From: Azorinus chamasolen
Lineage: Eukaryota > Mollusca > Bivalvia > Cardiida > Solecurtidae
DNA: 64,000 nt
NCBI GenBank assembly: GCA_963576725.1
Contig: OY755241.1
Span: 57,719,071-57,783,070 of the forward strand
Direction: 5' to 3'
In this document: piece by piece, positions 10,340-21,254 of the stretch
Layout of the letters: each line of letters starts with the position of its first letter
Position numbering within the stretch: the stretch's first letter is position 1
Made by a program: the position numbers and the translations under genes
Notes under the pieces: generated by a model
What the model was told of the DNA's origin: nothing
The model's database searches: none
What the model saw: the letters and a program-made list of their open reading frames with translations, nothing else

Positions 10340-10929
10340 CTGGAAGATCTGGAAAAACTAAATTGTGACAGAAAAGTTCAAGGGTCAGAACTCTTAAGAA
10401 TAAGTTAACCAGGACGAAAATACACGAATGAGTCATGCAAGGAAACACCGCATACAAAACACACAATCGCCCAAACAGCACCACCACGAAAAACAGTAAA
10501 TGTACATGTATATAAAAGACACAAAGAGACGCACAAAGACATTACAAACAATAGAGGGAAGATGGAAGTACCGCCTTTGAACGGTCAGTGACAAATTTCA
10601 CTGGGGGTTTAAACCCGTTTAAGCAGTCACACTTTATCTGTAACGTTTTATTATCCAATTATACAAACACTGAATTAAATGTCTAAATTGTGACAGAAGG
10701 AATCAAGCGAAAAAAGTCCATGTGTCATAACTCTTAAAAATGACATCCAGGGTTGATACTGCATGGCATTGGCATCTAATGGCGGGGCATAAACGTGAAA
10801 TATTTTAGAAAAGAAGTCCGGCAGGAAATTAAAAAACGACCATATGAAAGCCCACAACAACGCCAGAAGCACAAATAAACCAAATGCGCACTCACGTATA
10901 CTGTAAAACTTGTCTGAAGCGGCCATCAA
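10340..10929 (-). other. Tandem pair of hydrophobic ORFs
   Basis: Two related minus-strand segments lie in tandem. The longer, 10929-10675 (84 codons, starting MMAASDKFYSIRECAFG), has a strong hydrophobic segment at residues about 15-38 (LFVLLALLWAFIWSFFNFL). The second, about 10520-10350, reads LLFFVVVLFGRLCVLYAVF and ends with a similar F-CHNL tail before the stop. Both share AAATTGTGACAGAA downstream. They could be a signal or membrane exon family or a non-coding repeat. No known family was recognised. Confidence 0.35.
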
Positions 10930-10957
10930 AAACAGCTCTTATTATGGGTCTGTTAGT

Positions 10958-11052
10958 TAGATGGTAGCTTAATCCAGGTCATAAGTAAAGCAGAAAGTTC
11001 CAAGAGGAGCTTTCTGCACTTCTTTTGCCCTACATTAGACAACCACCTGCTT
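10958..11052 (+). mobile_element. D1-type core fragment
   Basis: It contains GGTAGCTTAATCCAGGTCAT, a core with one interrupted arm (AGTTCCAAGAGGAGCTTTCT) and ACAACCACCTGCTTGC. There are no CAGT ends. It runs directly into half-element A6. Confidence 0.55.
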
Positions 11053-11150
11053 GCATCCTATGGAGCAAATGCTTTATTTATCACAATGGTTTCGACAGAT
11101 GACATTTACAGAGGCGTCAAGAAGCGTAAGTTGGACGGAATTGGTTAATT
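11053..11150 (+). mobile_element. Family A MITE, right half (A6)
   Basis: It begins exactly at the palindrome centre (CCTATGGAGCAAATGCT) and continues to a GGTTAA end. The left half is missing. Confidence 0.65.
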
Positions 11151-11439
11151 GAGTGAGTTAGCAACACCAAATGGGCGAAGTTACTTTTAATGATTGATGA
11201 ATTGCAAAGAACGAAGATGAGCACGATACCCTTCATGATGTTCATAAGCTCACATACTTTAAACACAGCAAATGTAACTAGAACACCGACCTGTATTTAT
11301 TCTAGGTCTTGCCGGAGGGGACAATTAGTGGCGAATACATGAACACATTCCAAATGTCAAGTAAGCCCCACAACCGTGGCAATGTCTATTCTTGATTTAC
11401 CCTTACAGTGTTGGGCACGAGTTACTTATATCCTTTGCA

Positions 11440-11790
11440 AACACTATAGACCCAGATGAGAGGGATCCAGTGTGTTGTGTTACACTTTACTTTAGAAAAA
11501 ATTCTCTAAATATTCACCATAAGCTTGACCTTTTTTCAATGGGTTAAAAATCCATAAATATTCACCATAAGCTCGACCTTATTTAATATTGGAATAGTCC
11601 ATTTGAAAATTCAGCGTTGTAAGGGTTAAAAAATCCTAAATATTCACCATAAGCTAGACTTCTTTGAATTGTTGAATAGTAAATTTGAACATTCACCGTT
11701 GCAAGGATTCAGATAAAGACGCATTTTGATGCTTTAGCAAATCATGCAGGAGCCGTCTGATCAGTGTCTGTTCTGAGTGTAAAAGTGAGT
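11440..11790. repeat. AAATATTCACCATAAGCT repeats between C-like halves
   Basis: AAATATTCACCATAAGCT recurs at about 11508, 11556 and 11638, each followed by a T-rich stretch. The block lies between a C-like half-hairpin (AGACCCAGATGAGAGGGATC) and a second half (GGAGCCGTCTGATCAGTGTC), so it may be an expansion inside a C element. Confidence 0.5.
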
Positions 11791-12229
11791 TTGGGTTTTA
11801 CGGCACTGTGATACTAAATAGGCTACATGTATTTAGCGCCTGGGCCAATCTGTTCGCTCTTGAAATAAAACTAATCTGATTATACAGCTGCTGATATGAC
11901 CATGCAATAACTATGTTCATGTGCCACTGTATAATAAAAGTCATGGTGTAATTACATGTATGTAACCTGTGAATGATCATCAAGTAAAGGGCTGCATGTA
12001 GCACATATTTGATATTCTAATCTTCCTTGTTGTAGTGAAATTTATTCACATAATTGAAACACAAAATGATGATTATTATCCGCTATATTGCATGCATGCA
12101 TCCACATAACTAACACAGGTTTGTAATCACTTTCCGTCTCTTCTCAATCATCGTCGGTGCTAATAAACCTACAGTAAAAACTGATAGTTGCAAAACTCGC
12201 TACTATATAAGTGACATTATCGTTCTTTA
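11791..12229. other. No recognised feature
   Basis: AT-rich. The minus-strand frame at 11798-12004 has no family signature and is not supported. Confidence 0.4.
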
Positions 12230-12355
12230 ATACAAGTGGTAGCTTAATGCAGGGTGAAAGGTACACAGAAAGCTCCTCTAGGAGCTTTGTGAATGACGTT
12301 TATCCTGCATAAAGACACCACCTGCCTCAAAAGTGCACAGTTCTTCATTACGTTC
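12230..12355 (+). mobile_element. D3-like fragment
   Basis: It contains GTGGTAGCTTAATGCAGGGT, the palindrome AGAAAGCTCCTCTAGGAGCT, and ACACCACCTGCC. The CAGT ends are absent. Confidence 0.55.
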
Positions 12356-12709
12356 CGTCTATTCCTTCGTATGTTTGCAAAGACGTAGAAATGCGAAATA
12401 TCGAAGTTTTATTGTTACCTTATTTTGTATCTTTCTCGTACATACATCATGCATTTTGAAGGTTTCTTTGTCCGTATATTCAGGTTAATTATTAGTAAGG
12501 TTTCACTAATATAAGAAGCAGGAAAATAAATATGAATTTAAAAGATGTTTCGCTGTATACATACATCGTTTTTACATGTTATGAATTGGATATTAGACAC
12601 AATCTCTGTGTACTGGTTGAAACGGCTCTAGTTCATCGCTATGGATTCCTTGCAGCTATATTCATATAATTCGTATTGCTACACCACAATTGAAAGAACC
12701 AGGGTTCAG

Positions 12710-12905
12710 ATAGGATGGGTAGATTAAAACATTTTCCAGAATAACTTCTTCATTTCTTCATCAAACCTTATGTTGTGACTACTGTTTATAATCGTCTCGG
12801 AGAGACGAATCTAAAGAGTGGGCCTCCGAGACGATTCTAAAGAGTGGGCACAACATAGGGTTTGGTGGAGAATTTTACTATTTGAGTACATGCCTATATA
12901 TGTGG
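12710..12905. mobile_element. Family F MITE (F2)
   Basis: Left CATCAAACCTTATGTTGTGA and right CACAACATAGGGTTTGGTGG enclose an irregular core in which ACGATTCTAAAGAGTGGGC is partly duplicated. Outer ends resemble CAGATAAGGTGCGT. Confidence 0.65.
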
Positions 12906-12911
12906 CTCTGT

Positions 12912-13130
12912 AAGAATTATTTTGGTTTTGGTTTTATTGGGTTTTACGTCACTTAAACAGTATTTCGATCATATTACGACGTCCATCTAATTGCAGGAGG
13001 AAGAAGCCCCAAGGTTCTCCTTTGCTAGGAACAAATTGCATTGTTGACTGCACAGAAGAGCATCCGGGTAGAACCACCCATCTACTACAAACCAGCTGGA
13101 AGGCTTCAATTACATTCCTCAAATTACATT
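12912..13130 (-). mobile_element. SINE body and tail (S3)
   Basis: Read on the minus strand it matches the S2 body in order: CCAGCTGG, ...GGTGGTTCTACCC, ...GAACCTTGGGGCTTC, ...GACGTCGTAATATGATC, ending GACGTAAAACCCAATAAAAC. The tRNA head is missing, consistent with 5' truncation. Confidence 0.6.
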
Positions 13131-13638
13131 ATAAGAATTACTGCAAGTTCATTATAGGGATAGACATGAATCATGTTACAAGCAAGTAAACCATGACATG
13201 CTCGGTAAAACATAGATACATAAAATTGAGTTCAATAGCAGTGACTTTATCTCTTTTATATACATGTATCTCCTTTCATTCAGGATTGACAATGTCTAAC
13301 ACATGTTACGAGCCAGACAAAACAGAAAAAACAGCAACAAACTTTACAAAGGTTTATTTATTAATTTACTGAAATTAAAGAGTAAAGTTTGACTATCTGG
13401 TTAATTCCATTTTTCGTGTCCTTCTTAACAATAAAGTTTCTCATCCAATACTTAAACTTATATGACAATACATACACTTATGATAATACGATAACCTACT
13501 GATGTTCATCTGAGAATATTCACATGCCAACGTTACGTTTTAGCTAGTCCGTATTACAAAAGACTTAAAATAAATATAGTCGAGTATTACTTATGTTAGC
13601 TAAGAACAATCTGTACAGTAAAGGAACAATAAGAACTG
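13131..13638. other. No recognised feature
   Basis: AT-rich sequence with no supported gene or repeat. Confidence 0.4.
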
Positions 13639-13765
13639 TTAATTATTTCCTTCTAATAAACGCCCGTTCACGCATTTACAAACAGAGTACTCCCAGATCA
13701 GACGGTTCCTAGTGGAGTCGTCTGATCTTATTCTGCTCTGTTTGTTATTTATAGATAAAATGAAG
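13639..13765 (+). mobile_element. Family C MITE, left part (C2)
   Basis: TTAATTATTTCCTTC, a C-type head, and the hairpin CAGATCAGACGGTTCCTAGT with its partner AGTCGTCTGATC. The matching tail appears to be at about 14290-14468, beyond the Penelope remnant. Confidence 0.55.
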
Positions 13766-13919
13766 ACATACACATGTTAATGATATTCTTGTTCGCAGTA
13801 GCTTTACTAAACAATATACACATGAGGTGTTCTTAAATGTAACAGAACACGGTGTTCTCATTGAGCAAGTATCACTGAATCTGCAGAATTTACCAGCTTT
13901 CAAAATTTAAAAACATTTC

Positions 13920-14240
13920 ATGTTAGACAAAATCTTAACTGCATGTCTGAAAATGTTATTTAATCACATGCAAACATTTAAATTGCAACATGTGGGACAG
14001 ACACGTCAAAAGTGTTCGCAAAGAATGAACAGTCATAAATTTGACATTAGGCACCATCCTAATACTCTTACAAATGTTTCAGAGCATTTCATTTCTGAAA
14101 ACCATCATGTGAATGACATATCTTTCATGCATATTGACACGGTGAAACACGACTGGTCTAGACTAATGAAAGAGACTCGTTGGATCCACACACTTAATAC
14201 AGTCTGACCTAATAGCATACATGCTAAAATATTATTTTAG
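13920..14240 (+). pseudogene. Penelope-like element, GIY-YIG domain fragment
   Basis: The 95-codon frame (13920-14207) matches the C-terminal GIY-YIG endonuclease domain of Penelope-like retroelements from the second half onward. It has VGQT (the YIG strand), a following SQRMNSHKFDIR helix with the conserved arginine, EHFISENHHVND, and MKETRWIHTLNTV with the catalytic-type glutamate. The GIY strand and the reverse transcriptase are not present upstream. It lies between the head and tail of a family C copy. Family identification is from motif recognition. Confidence 0.6.
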
Positions 14241-14289
14241 CGATAAGTTTTGCATACAGACTCTTCCTAATGTACTTTTTGCATGCTAA

Positions 14290-14468
14290 TTAGTTTTTCG
14301 CGCCATTAGTTATATGTTCTGTTTGCCAATGGAATTTGATAGATCTGTTTCTTTAGTTTCTAACATGACTACAATGTTCTTCGTTCCATATTTCATTATA
14401 ACTTTTTTGTCCATGAATATTCAACAGGTATTGAAACTTAGACTAAGTACAGAACATGGAAAGGGTTA
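14290..14468 (+). mobile_element. Family C MITE, tail part
   Basis: C-type tail with TAGTTTCTAACATGACTACA, CCATGAATATTCAACAGG and AAAGGGTTAA. Together with 13639-13765 it may be one C copy split by the Penelope fragment. Confidence 0.5.
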
Positions 14469-14695
14469 AAAAAATGAACACTGTCAGGATATTTACGTGA
14501 GCAGATACGTTTCTGTAGTTATCCAGATAGATGGCTCCAGAATAAGAACTTCCAGAACGTCCCATTGTTCTTAGACATTCTATGGCCTGCTTTGACAAGA
14601 AGAAGTATTTCACAAACTTACTTACATATTAGTCAAGGCAACCATAAATAATTTGAACATAATTTACAGAAGGGCCTGTGTATCTTAAGTACCGT

Positions 14696-14762
14696 CATGT
14701 GGTTGCTTAATGCAGGGTAAAAGTAATGCAAAAAAGCTCCTATAGGAGCAACCACCTTTTTT
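14696..14762 (+). mobile_element. Rearranged D1 core
   Basis: The left arm is normal (GGTTGCTTAATGCAGGGTAA to AAAGCTCCTATAGGAG), but the right arm jumps at once to CAACCACC, skipping the rest of the stem. Confidence 0.55.
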
Positions 14763-14805
14763 AAGATTCATATGTTCAATAAATGACTGGCAGCTTAAGA
14801 CAGGT

Positions 14806-14950
14806 CTAGAAGAGACGATTCTAAAGAGTGGTCACCGTATAGGGTGTGGTGGCGAAATAAAAGAGCTATTCGTGTAAATGTTCAAATTCACGCATCTTTT
14901 CTCGCCTGGAACACCCCTTGTCAAATGTATTCATACGCGGGATTAGGCGA
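14806..14950 (+). mobile_element. Family F MITE, right half (F3)
   Basis: AGACGATTCTAAAGAGTGGT, then GGTGTGGTGGCG and the outer end CCTGGAACACCCCTTGTC, ATTCATACGCGGGATTA. The same outer end, inverted, is at about 61310-61365. Confidence 0.6.
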
Positions 14951-15112
14951 AATAATTCCAAGGGAAGCTATATAACTCCTACAGAATTATACCAACATTT
15001 CTATAGTCGATGACTTTAAAATTAAAATCAATATGAATAGTTAAGTAATTAGCACGAATATGAGTAATTAGCACGAGTATTTATCATATAAACATTTTGA
15101 AAGCCTATTTAA

Positions 15113-15289
15113 TTATATTTTGCGCCAAAACATGACGTTTACGGTAATGCCATTACAAATGGTGTCATTTTGTTTCCCGCTTATGTTCTGCAGTTTGTTG
15201 CTATTAGACACAAATGGAAAAGTAGTAAAGTCAATCAGACAAAGCCACATACAAGACGCAACCACCACCAAAACACCGATAGACAGCAT
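15113..15289 (-). CDS. Possible short secreted or membrane peptide
   Basis: A complete 58-codon minus-strand frame starts MLSIGVLVVVASCMWLCLI, a plausible signal or membrane segment. A polar stretch follows, NSNKLQNISGKQNDTICNG, with two possible N-glycosylation sites (NIS, NDT), then a stop. The hydrophobic part is related at nucleotide level to 6649-6730. Too short for the usual ORF cut-offs. No homologue was recognised and it may be a repeat. Confidence 0.3.
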   Translation of the reverse strand: MLSIGVLVVVASCMWLCLIDFTTFPFVSNSNKLQNISGKQNDTICNGITVNVMFWRKI

Positions 15290-15596
15290 GAAACAAAGTC
15301 ATATTACGCCAGGTAAAGTAGTACTCCGTTGATTTACTTGTTTAAGAGTGTATTTAACCGAGAAAAATAATCAAACATGGGTTTTATTAAAGCCAGGGTT
15401 TCTATAACCTCGGTTGGTCTGTTCCTTTCGGAAACTGGCTTTATCCTCGTCTTTAATAAGCCATGCTTGATTCTATTAATCTGGACCTCGGGAATATCTT
15501 ACAATTGTTCGAAGATTAGTTGATATTTAACTATTTACATCTGCGTTGACAGGGTTACCCTTTTTATTTTGCATAGAAATATATATCTCTTACTTC

Positions 15597-15846
15597 TTAA
15601 CCCTTCGCTTGCTGAATTTTAAAATACATTTCTTCTTCTTTACCCATGCCCTGTTGTATAATTACATATATCTTCACTTTGTACAAGTATTTCGCTGTGC
15701 AATCACTGATGTGGGGTGCACTGGTTGCACAATCAACTTGTAAATAGTACAGACCCTGATGAGACAGCTCCTGCAGGAGCTGTCTCATCTAGGTCTTCAC
15801 TATTTACAGGTAGGTATATTGACGTGAACAGCAAGCGAAGGGTTAG
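15597..15846 (+). mobile_element. Family G MITE (G1)
   Basis: TTAACCCTTCGCTTGCTGAA to GCAAGCGAAGGGTTAG, inverted ends of about 16 bp at a TTAA site (right copy mutated). The inner hairpin is ATGAGACAGCTCCTGCAGGA with its complement, inside CTTGTAAATAG/CTATTTACAG. Confidence 0.8.
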
Positions 15847-16677
15847 AGCAAACGTCTACTATCAATTTCAATTTATTTTGTCACTGAATTTGAATCGAGA
15901 TTTTTTTTCATTTCTTACCGGATCGAGATCAAATTTAAACCACTTGTGTCATCGTTTTTCAGGAAATCTGTGCCCGAGTTTCCCTTGAATCCATCTTTAA
16001 ATAAAGATTTCATGCATAAAAACAATGTTTTCCCATTCTAAACACGTTCATTTCAAATTGCAAATGCCGGACGATTGACTAAGGTTAATTATAGCTCTTA
16101 AAAGTTGACGTCATACACGAAATTACGTCATTTATTTCATATCAGTATGCAATTCACCCCTGTTGAAAAATGACACACTTCACGACCCATACATACGGCG
16201 GCCATTTGCAAAGCAACAGCTGCTCGAATTAGCATGTATAAAATGCATTTTTGGCATTTTATTCCTTGTTACTGCATGATATTGAGGGATATTTAGCATG
16301 GGAGTTCCTGAAAAACGATGCGATCAAATGAATTATATTTAAGGTCAGTCTGACTCGAAATGAAAAAAATATCGACTAAAATTCAGTGATAAAATAAATT
16401 GAAATGGACAGTACTTTGAGATCCTTTTGACTTAACCCAAAACAATATACAGATACTATCAGTTTCAAGATCAGGATGATGTCCAACCATTTTATTTGAA
16501 ATGAGTGTTTACGATGGTTCACAATATTCACAGAATAGGTGAACTAGAGTTTCTGCTGATCATTCTCAAAACATACACACACAGATTTCTAACATTTTCA
16601 TCTTAAATAACAATGATTTTGGACTTTATCTTAAGTAGTTTGTTTATTTTGTACGTTCAAGATAAATCTGTGATGTA
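15847..16677. other. No recognised feature
   Basis: AT-rich, with no convincing ORF longer than about 50 codons and none of the repeat families found elsewhere. Confidence 0.45.
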
Positions 16678-16853
16678 TACAGTGAACCCCCCGCTAATGC
16701 TACCACCCAAAAGAGGTATACTTCTGGGTACTAGATGCAGGTGGTAGCTAGAAGAGCTTTCTGAATTAATTTGTCCTGCATTAAGTAACAACCTGCTGGT
16801 AAAGACACCAATGTTTATTCATTAAGTGGTCGCATTAGAGGGGTTCAACTGTA
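16678..16853 (-). mobile_element. D1 MITE (D1a)
   Basis: Ends TACAGTGAACCCCCCGCTAA and GAGGGGTTCAACTGTA. The left half of the palindrome has been deleted: GGTGGTAGC joins directly to TAGAAGAGCTTTCTG. Confidence 0.7.
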
Positions 16854-17039
16854 CATGCAATAAATTTAAGATGTCATATATCCTTATATCTGCTGTATCC
16901 GTTCTTAGTCTTGTACGAATATATACAATTATTTGAACACATGAATCGAATTATACCTTATAGTATACTCAGCTGTTTGATACACATATGCTATATATGA
17001 CACGAGTATGTACCAGTTGGTTTAATTGTGTATTAATAC

Positions 17040-17233
17040 TACAGTAAAATCTCGACTATTCGAATTTTCTATAAAGGGAATTTAGACCATTTTAAGCAGA
17101 TGGCTGCTTAATGCATGGTGAAAATCATACAGGAACTTTCTGCATGGCTTCAGCCATGCACAAAGCTGCAATCTGTCTTAAAGATCGATACTAATTCGTA
17201 TTTCAGTGTTTAAATAATCGAGATTTTACTGTA
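17040..17233 (+). mobile_element. D3 MITE (D3a)
   Basis: D3 ends are TACAGTAAAATCTCGACTAT and ATAATCGAGATTTTACTGTA (17214-17233), a clear inverted repeat at TA. The core is short: TTAATGCATGGTG, CATGCAGGAACTTTCTGCATG-like arms and AAGCTGCAATCTG. Confidence 0.75.
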
Positions 17234-17879
17234 TTATGCATTGCGTGTTCAATTCAAATTTATTTCAACTTTAAATTAGTTATAATGTACATTTGATTCA
17301 AAGTTTCAATCCGAGAGACGTTCCTAGTGCATTATAAGCACAGTCGGTTAAAATGTAAACAAGCAAGGTTTTACGCAAGCGTAAAATGGCTGCGTAACAT
17401 CTATTTAAGAAGAAACAGAGGGAGTAATATTGTTTAGTACTTTTAATAAACAGATACATTGGGAAAACATGAATGTAATGTATAAATTAATAGCAGAAAC
17501 GGTGGAAGTGTATTACGTCACATATCAATGTTATCCATTTGCTGAAACACACTGACGTAAAGACCATTATCACATAAAGTGATGTTCACAAGGCATACAA
17601 AACATAAAAATATTCCAATAGGTCGACTGAATGCCCATTAACTTTTTCACTTATTTTGTCCCCAAATTAAGAACAGGTTAGTGTAAGATATGCATATAAA
17701 TTGAAGCAAATTCGTGCGCAATGGTGGAATATGCAAAACGGTCAACAAAAACACGAGTAAAATGTCTCAGCTAAATAACTTTAACAAAGCCAAAATGCAA
17801 ACGAAGGACTTAGATTTTTATGTACAAAATGGTTTTAAACCAAAAGCACGTATAATAAGGGTGCTAAGAAAATATGAGA

Positions 17880-17970
17880 GAAAAAAAAGCTTCCACCGAG
17901 GATCGAACCCACGACCTCACATTTCCTAGTACCATCGTTATAACCCTTACACCACGCTGACAGCTGAGAA
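17880..17970 (-). mobile_element. tRNA-like SINE head
   Basis: The minus strand reads CAGCGTGGTGTAAGGGTTAT, an A-box-like start, then GTGGGTTCGATCCTCGG, a perfect B box. The acceptor and anticodon stems do not form well. No other tRNA-sized structure is seen, so this is called a SINE head or tRNA relic. Confidence 0.45.
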
Positions 17971-18174
17971 AATTATATGAATCAAAATAAATAAAATAAA
18001 TGAATATATATAAATAAAAACTTGTCTCACAGTAAACCATAGTAAAATTGGCTTTTATAGAATCACAGGACCGCAGAAACGCATGGTCAAAATTCAAAGC
18101 CGTATGAGTTTGGGCTGCTTTCGCAGCCCAATAAACATTTATTGATCATATGAGTATTGATAAGCAAACAGGTT

Positions 18175-18260
18175 GTTGCCTAATGCAGAGCAAAGGTTAT
18201 GCCGAATGCTCAAATAGGAGTTTTTTGCAATACTTCAGGCCTGTATTAAGCTAACACCTG
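18175..18260 (+). mobile_element. Decayed D1 core
   Basis: GTTGTTGCCTAATGCAGAGC, ATGCTCAAATAGGAG and TAAGCTAACACCTG mark a diverged D1 core without ends. Confidence 0.5.
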
Positions 18261-18301
18261 ACTTGCATACTTACACTTAGAACTATTGTTGATGGTTCTT
18301 T

Positions 18302-18526
18302 TACCCATTACCTCATAAGCTATTTTAGATCCAACCTCTTTGAATAAATCTACCGAAAAGGAGCATTAACTAGAGAAAAGGAAATGTTTAGAATTTTATC
18401 GTTTGAAACCATTGTGATAAATAGAGCATTTTCTCCTATAGGAGCAAATGCTCTATTTATCACAATGTTTTCAGTAGGGGACTTTTGCAGAGGCGTCAAA
18501 AGTCGTCAATATTAGGGAATGGGTTA
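18302..18526 (+). mobile_element. Family A MITE (A7)
   Basis: Left TACCCATTACCTC, right AATGGGTTAA. The palindrome is near perfect, with AGCATTTTCTCC against GGAGCAAATGCT the main mismatch. Confidence 0.8.
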
Positions 18527-18601
18527 AGTCAGGTTTTACTGTATTGATCTTTGTTTCTTATGGCAACATATTTAAGTGTTTTCCAGACATGTTTTCTGAT
18601 A

Positions 18602-18805
18602 TACAGTAGAACCCCTCTGATGTCACCACTTAATGAATAAACACTGGTGTCATTATAAGCAGGTGTTTATTTAATACAGGATAAAAGTAATGCAGAAAGC
18701 TAGGAGCTTTCTGTATTACTTTCGTTTTGCATTAAGCTACCACCTGCATCTAGCACCCAGAACTTTACCTGTTTTAGGTGGTCGCATTAGAGGGGTTCTA
18801 CTGTA
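18602..18805 (+). mobile_element. D1 MITE (D1b)
   Basis: Ends TACAGTAGAACCCCTCTGAT and TAGAGGGGTTCTACTGTA. The core has lost its tip, reading AATGCAGAAAGCTAGGAGCT. Confidence 0.8.
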
Positions 18806-19221
18806 CCATTGTCTTTTATTATTGAAACTAATGTAAAACTTGTATCTCGTGTCTCGTCATCTCCACAGTATATATTATAAGCTACATAACACCTGATGGA
18901 TGTTTGAGTATGCCGAAACATGTCTACAAACTATAGAAACAATGGGCTGGATAACACGTTTAAGCTGACAAAAAGCGTCTGTAATACTACTGGTATAAAT
19001 AATTCAAAAGTTCTCTGTGAATTGGAAACATTACCACTATTTGTTAATTTCATAAAACCAGTTTGAGAGCCTATGCATGACTGTAATTCGTCGATAATAT
19101 GATTTTGCAAACATAGCTTAGACAGTTAACTACACCTTATACGTAGGCAAACTTTATGATACAGCTTAATACGCTGTTTATGTCACCATTTTCCAAAGTA
19201 TTGGTTCTCTGGAATAATGTT

Positions 19222-19463
19222 CCTAACCCTTCCCTCCACAAGTACGTCTTTCCATGCCTTTGCAAAGAGAGTAGACCCAGATCAGACGGCTCCCCGTCTG
19301 ATCGGGGTCTGCTCTCTTTACTTATAATATAACATAGGTATGATTCTACAGTTTCTGCCTTGGCAAAATTCTCTTTGTCCGCAGTGCTGTTATAACAGTT
19401 AATCTAATTACTATGCACGACGTCATTATTTCTTACATGAATATTAATGTAGTAAAGGGTTAA
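19222..19463 (+). mobile_element. Family C MITE (C3)
   Basis: Left CTAACCCTTCCCTCCAC (TTAA mutated), right AAAGGGTTAA. The hairpin is shortened: CAGATCAGACGGCTCCCCGT. The tail includes GACGTCATTATTTCTTAC. Confidence 0.75.
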
Positions 19464-19512
19464 ATACGAATTTCTCCCGCGTATGGCGACATGTCTTGCA
19501 TTTGTATCCAGA

Positions 19513-19720
19513 TTAACCCTTTCGGCGCCAAATGTCTTATCGTCTGCAAATGAGATAAATAAAAACATACTTCAAAGGAATAAAGCACAGATATAGAAAT
19601 AGAATTTGAGACAAATAGTGATGTCCCTGATCATACGCCGCCTTGAAAAGGCGGCGTCTGATCTGGGACTGCACTATTTGTCGTGGTGCATTTATGCGAC
19701 TTCGGCGGTGAACGGGTTAA
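19513..19720 (+). mobile_element. Family B MITE (B3)
   Basis: TTAACCCTTTCGGCGCCAAA to CGGCGGTGAACGGGTTAA. Palindrome on GCCGCCTTGAAAAGGCGGC. The right TTAA continues into an H-family fragment (CTCGGCGTCTCATCAGGATC). Confidence 0.8.
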
Positions 19721-19814
19721 CTCGGCGTCTCATCAGGATCGAGCCACTTTGACAATCAGCCAATAGCTTCACATAAGCTTCTTCGAATCAGACGTAGGTA
19801 TAAGTCTTTGTACA

Positions 19815-20133
19815 TGCAGTTGAATTCCGTTATCTCGAACTCGTATAACTCGAACTTCGGTTTAGTCGAACTAAACTTACGGTACATCCAAAACAGAATT
19901 GCTTTAAAATATATTACGAAGGATATCTAGAAACACATGTGACAGCTGAATGCAGGTCTAAAGTAATGCTGAAAGCTCCTACAGGAACTTTCAGCATTAC
20001 TGTAGATCTGCATTAAGCTGTAAAGTTTAACTCGATAAAGTGTCTTGATTAGAATTCGGATAACTCGAATATCTGATATCTCGAACTAATATGTATGGTC
20101 TCTTGATGTTCGAGATATCAAAGTTCAAATGTA
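19815..20133 (-). mobile_element. D4 MITE (D4d)
   Basis: A full-length inverted copy. The core is GAAAGCTCCTACAGGAACTT; both sides keep ATCTCGAACT/AGTTCGAGAT-type blocks. The end dinucleotides have decayed (TGCAGTTGAATT and TTCAAATGTA). Confidence 0.75.
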
Positions 20134-20375
20134 TATGGGATATGACCTCACTGATACCATTCTGGGATCTTCATAGTTAATAATCAATCCATGTATTTCA
20201 GGAGATATTCTTTGAAAACAAATCGTTGAAAGGAATCATCAGGATGATGCAATTAAAAGATATGCAAAGAGAAAACCTCGGTGTATTAGAGGGAGATTGT
20301 GTATATGAGAGGGAAACTTAACCTAAATTGCAAACTCTATCTATAAAGCAGAAACACACGAGCACAGAGTTGAAA

Positions 20376-20549
20376 TACAGTAAAACCTCTCTAAACCGGA
20401 ATTCTAGTTGATAATAATTTAGCTACTTATAGGCAGGTGACTGCCTAGGAGCTTTCTACATGACTTTCACTTTGCATTAAGCTGCCACCTGTCTCCAAGA
20501 CCGATATTTATACTCATTTGAACGTTTGGTTTAGAGAGGGTTTACTGTA
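20376..20549 (+). mobile_element. D5 MITE (D5b)
   Basis: TACAGTAAAACCTCTCTAAA and GGTTTAGAGAGGGTTTACTGTA-type ends at TA. The left half of the palindrome is deleted, leaving GGCAGGTGACTGCCTAGGAG. Confidence 0.75.
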
Positions 20550-20611
20550 TACCGACATAGTAAGAGTTAGCGTAGACCTTTAGGGACACTTTGATTATGG
20601 TCTTCATTGTT

Positions 20612-21170
20612 TGTCTACGTTCTGAAAGTAGGAGATCTTTCGAAAGCAAAAGCACTTTGAAAGCAACAGCAACAGGTAGATAAAATTGCAGACTCGGTTT
20701 AATTTTGTCTGCTCATGAGCAGTTATTAAACTTTTCCTTCATATATAAACGCATTTTCGCGCATTTGCAAACAGGGTAGACCCAGATCAGACGGTCCCAA
20801 CACACTGATCAGGGTCTGCTCTGTTTGCTTACGGTAACTAATGAATCTGATTATGCAGTTTCCACAATAGTGAAAACATTCCCATTTTACTGATTTTGTT
20901 CATGAATATTTACGAGTTGGAGAAATCTTGAATAAATGTCAAAGAGGGAAAATGTTAAAAGAGAAACACTTCTCATATCATCCCCATTAGCTACGGCTTA
21001 AGCGGTATTCAATTTTCAAAACTAATACCACTGAAACCAATCATCCCCAAGGACAAGGAAATATAACAACACTGAGAATGACATACGGGGCGACTGTTTA
21101 CTGCCGACACACAAGCACTTGATACGTGGTGTTGTGACGTAAATAAGTTCTGAAAGTAGGAGATAAGCTT
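20612..21170. mobile_element. Family I repeat with nested C4
   Basis: Family I is marked by TTCTGAAAGTAGGAGA, GCAGACTCGGTTTAAT, CTCATGAGCAGTTAT, GCTTAAGCGGTATTCAATTT and ACACTGAGAATGACATACGG. TTCTGAAAGTAGGAGAT occurs at both ends here (near 20620 and 21150), perhaps as a direct terminal repeat. C4 sits at its internal TTAA. No protein was recognised. Confidence 0.5.
20726..20958 (+). mobile_element. Family C MITE nested in family I (C4)
   Basis: Starts TTAAACTTTTCCTTC, ends AATGTTAA. Hairpin arms CAGATCAGACGGTCCC and CTGATCAGGGTCTGC. The unoccupied site (AGTTATTTAAAGTG) is seen in the copy at 33670. Confidence 0.75.
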
Positions 21171-21254
21171 GTATGTCAAAGTACCGGAACATTACTCGGG
21201 TATGCTGTAATAGTGTCCGATTTCACTGAAATTCTGGATTTATACTCCGTCCAA

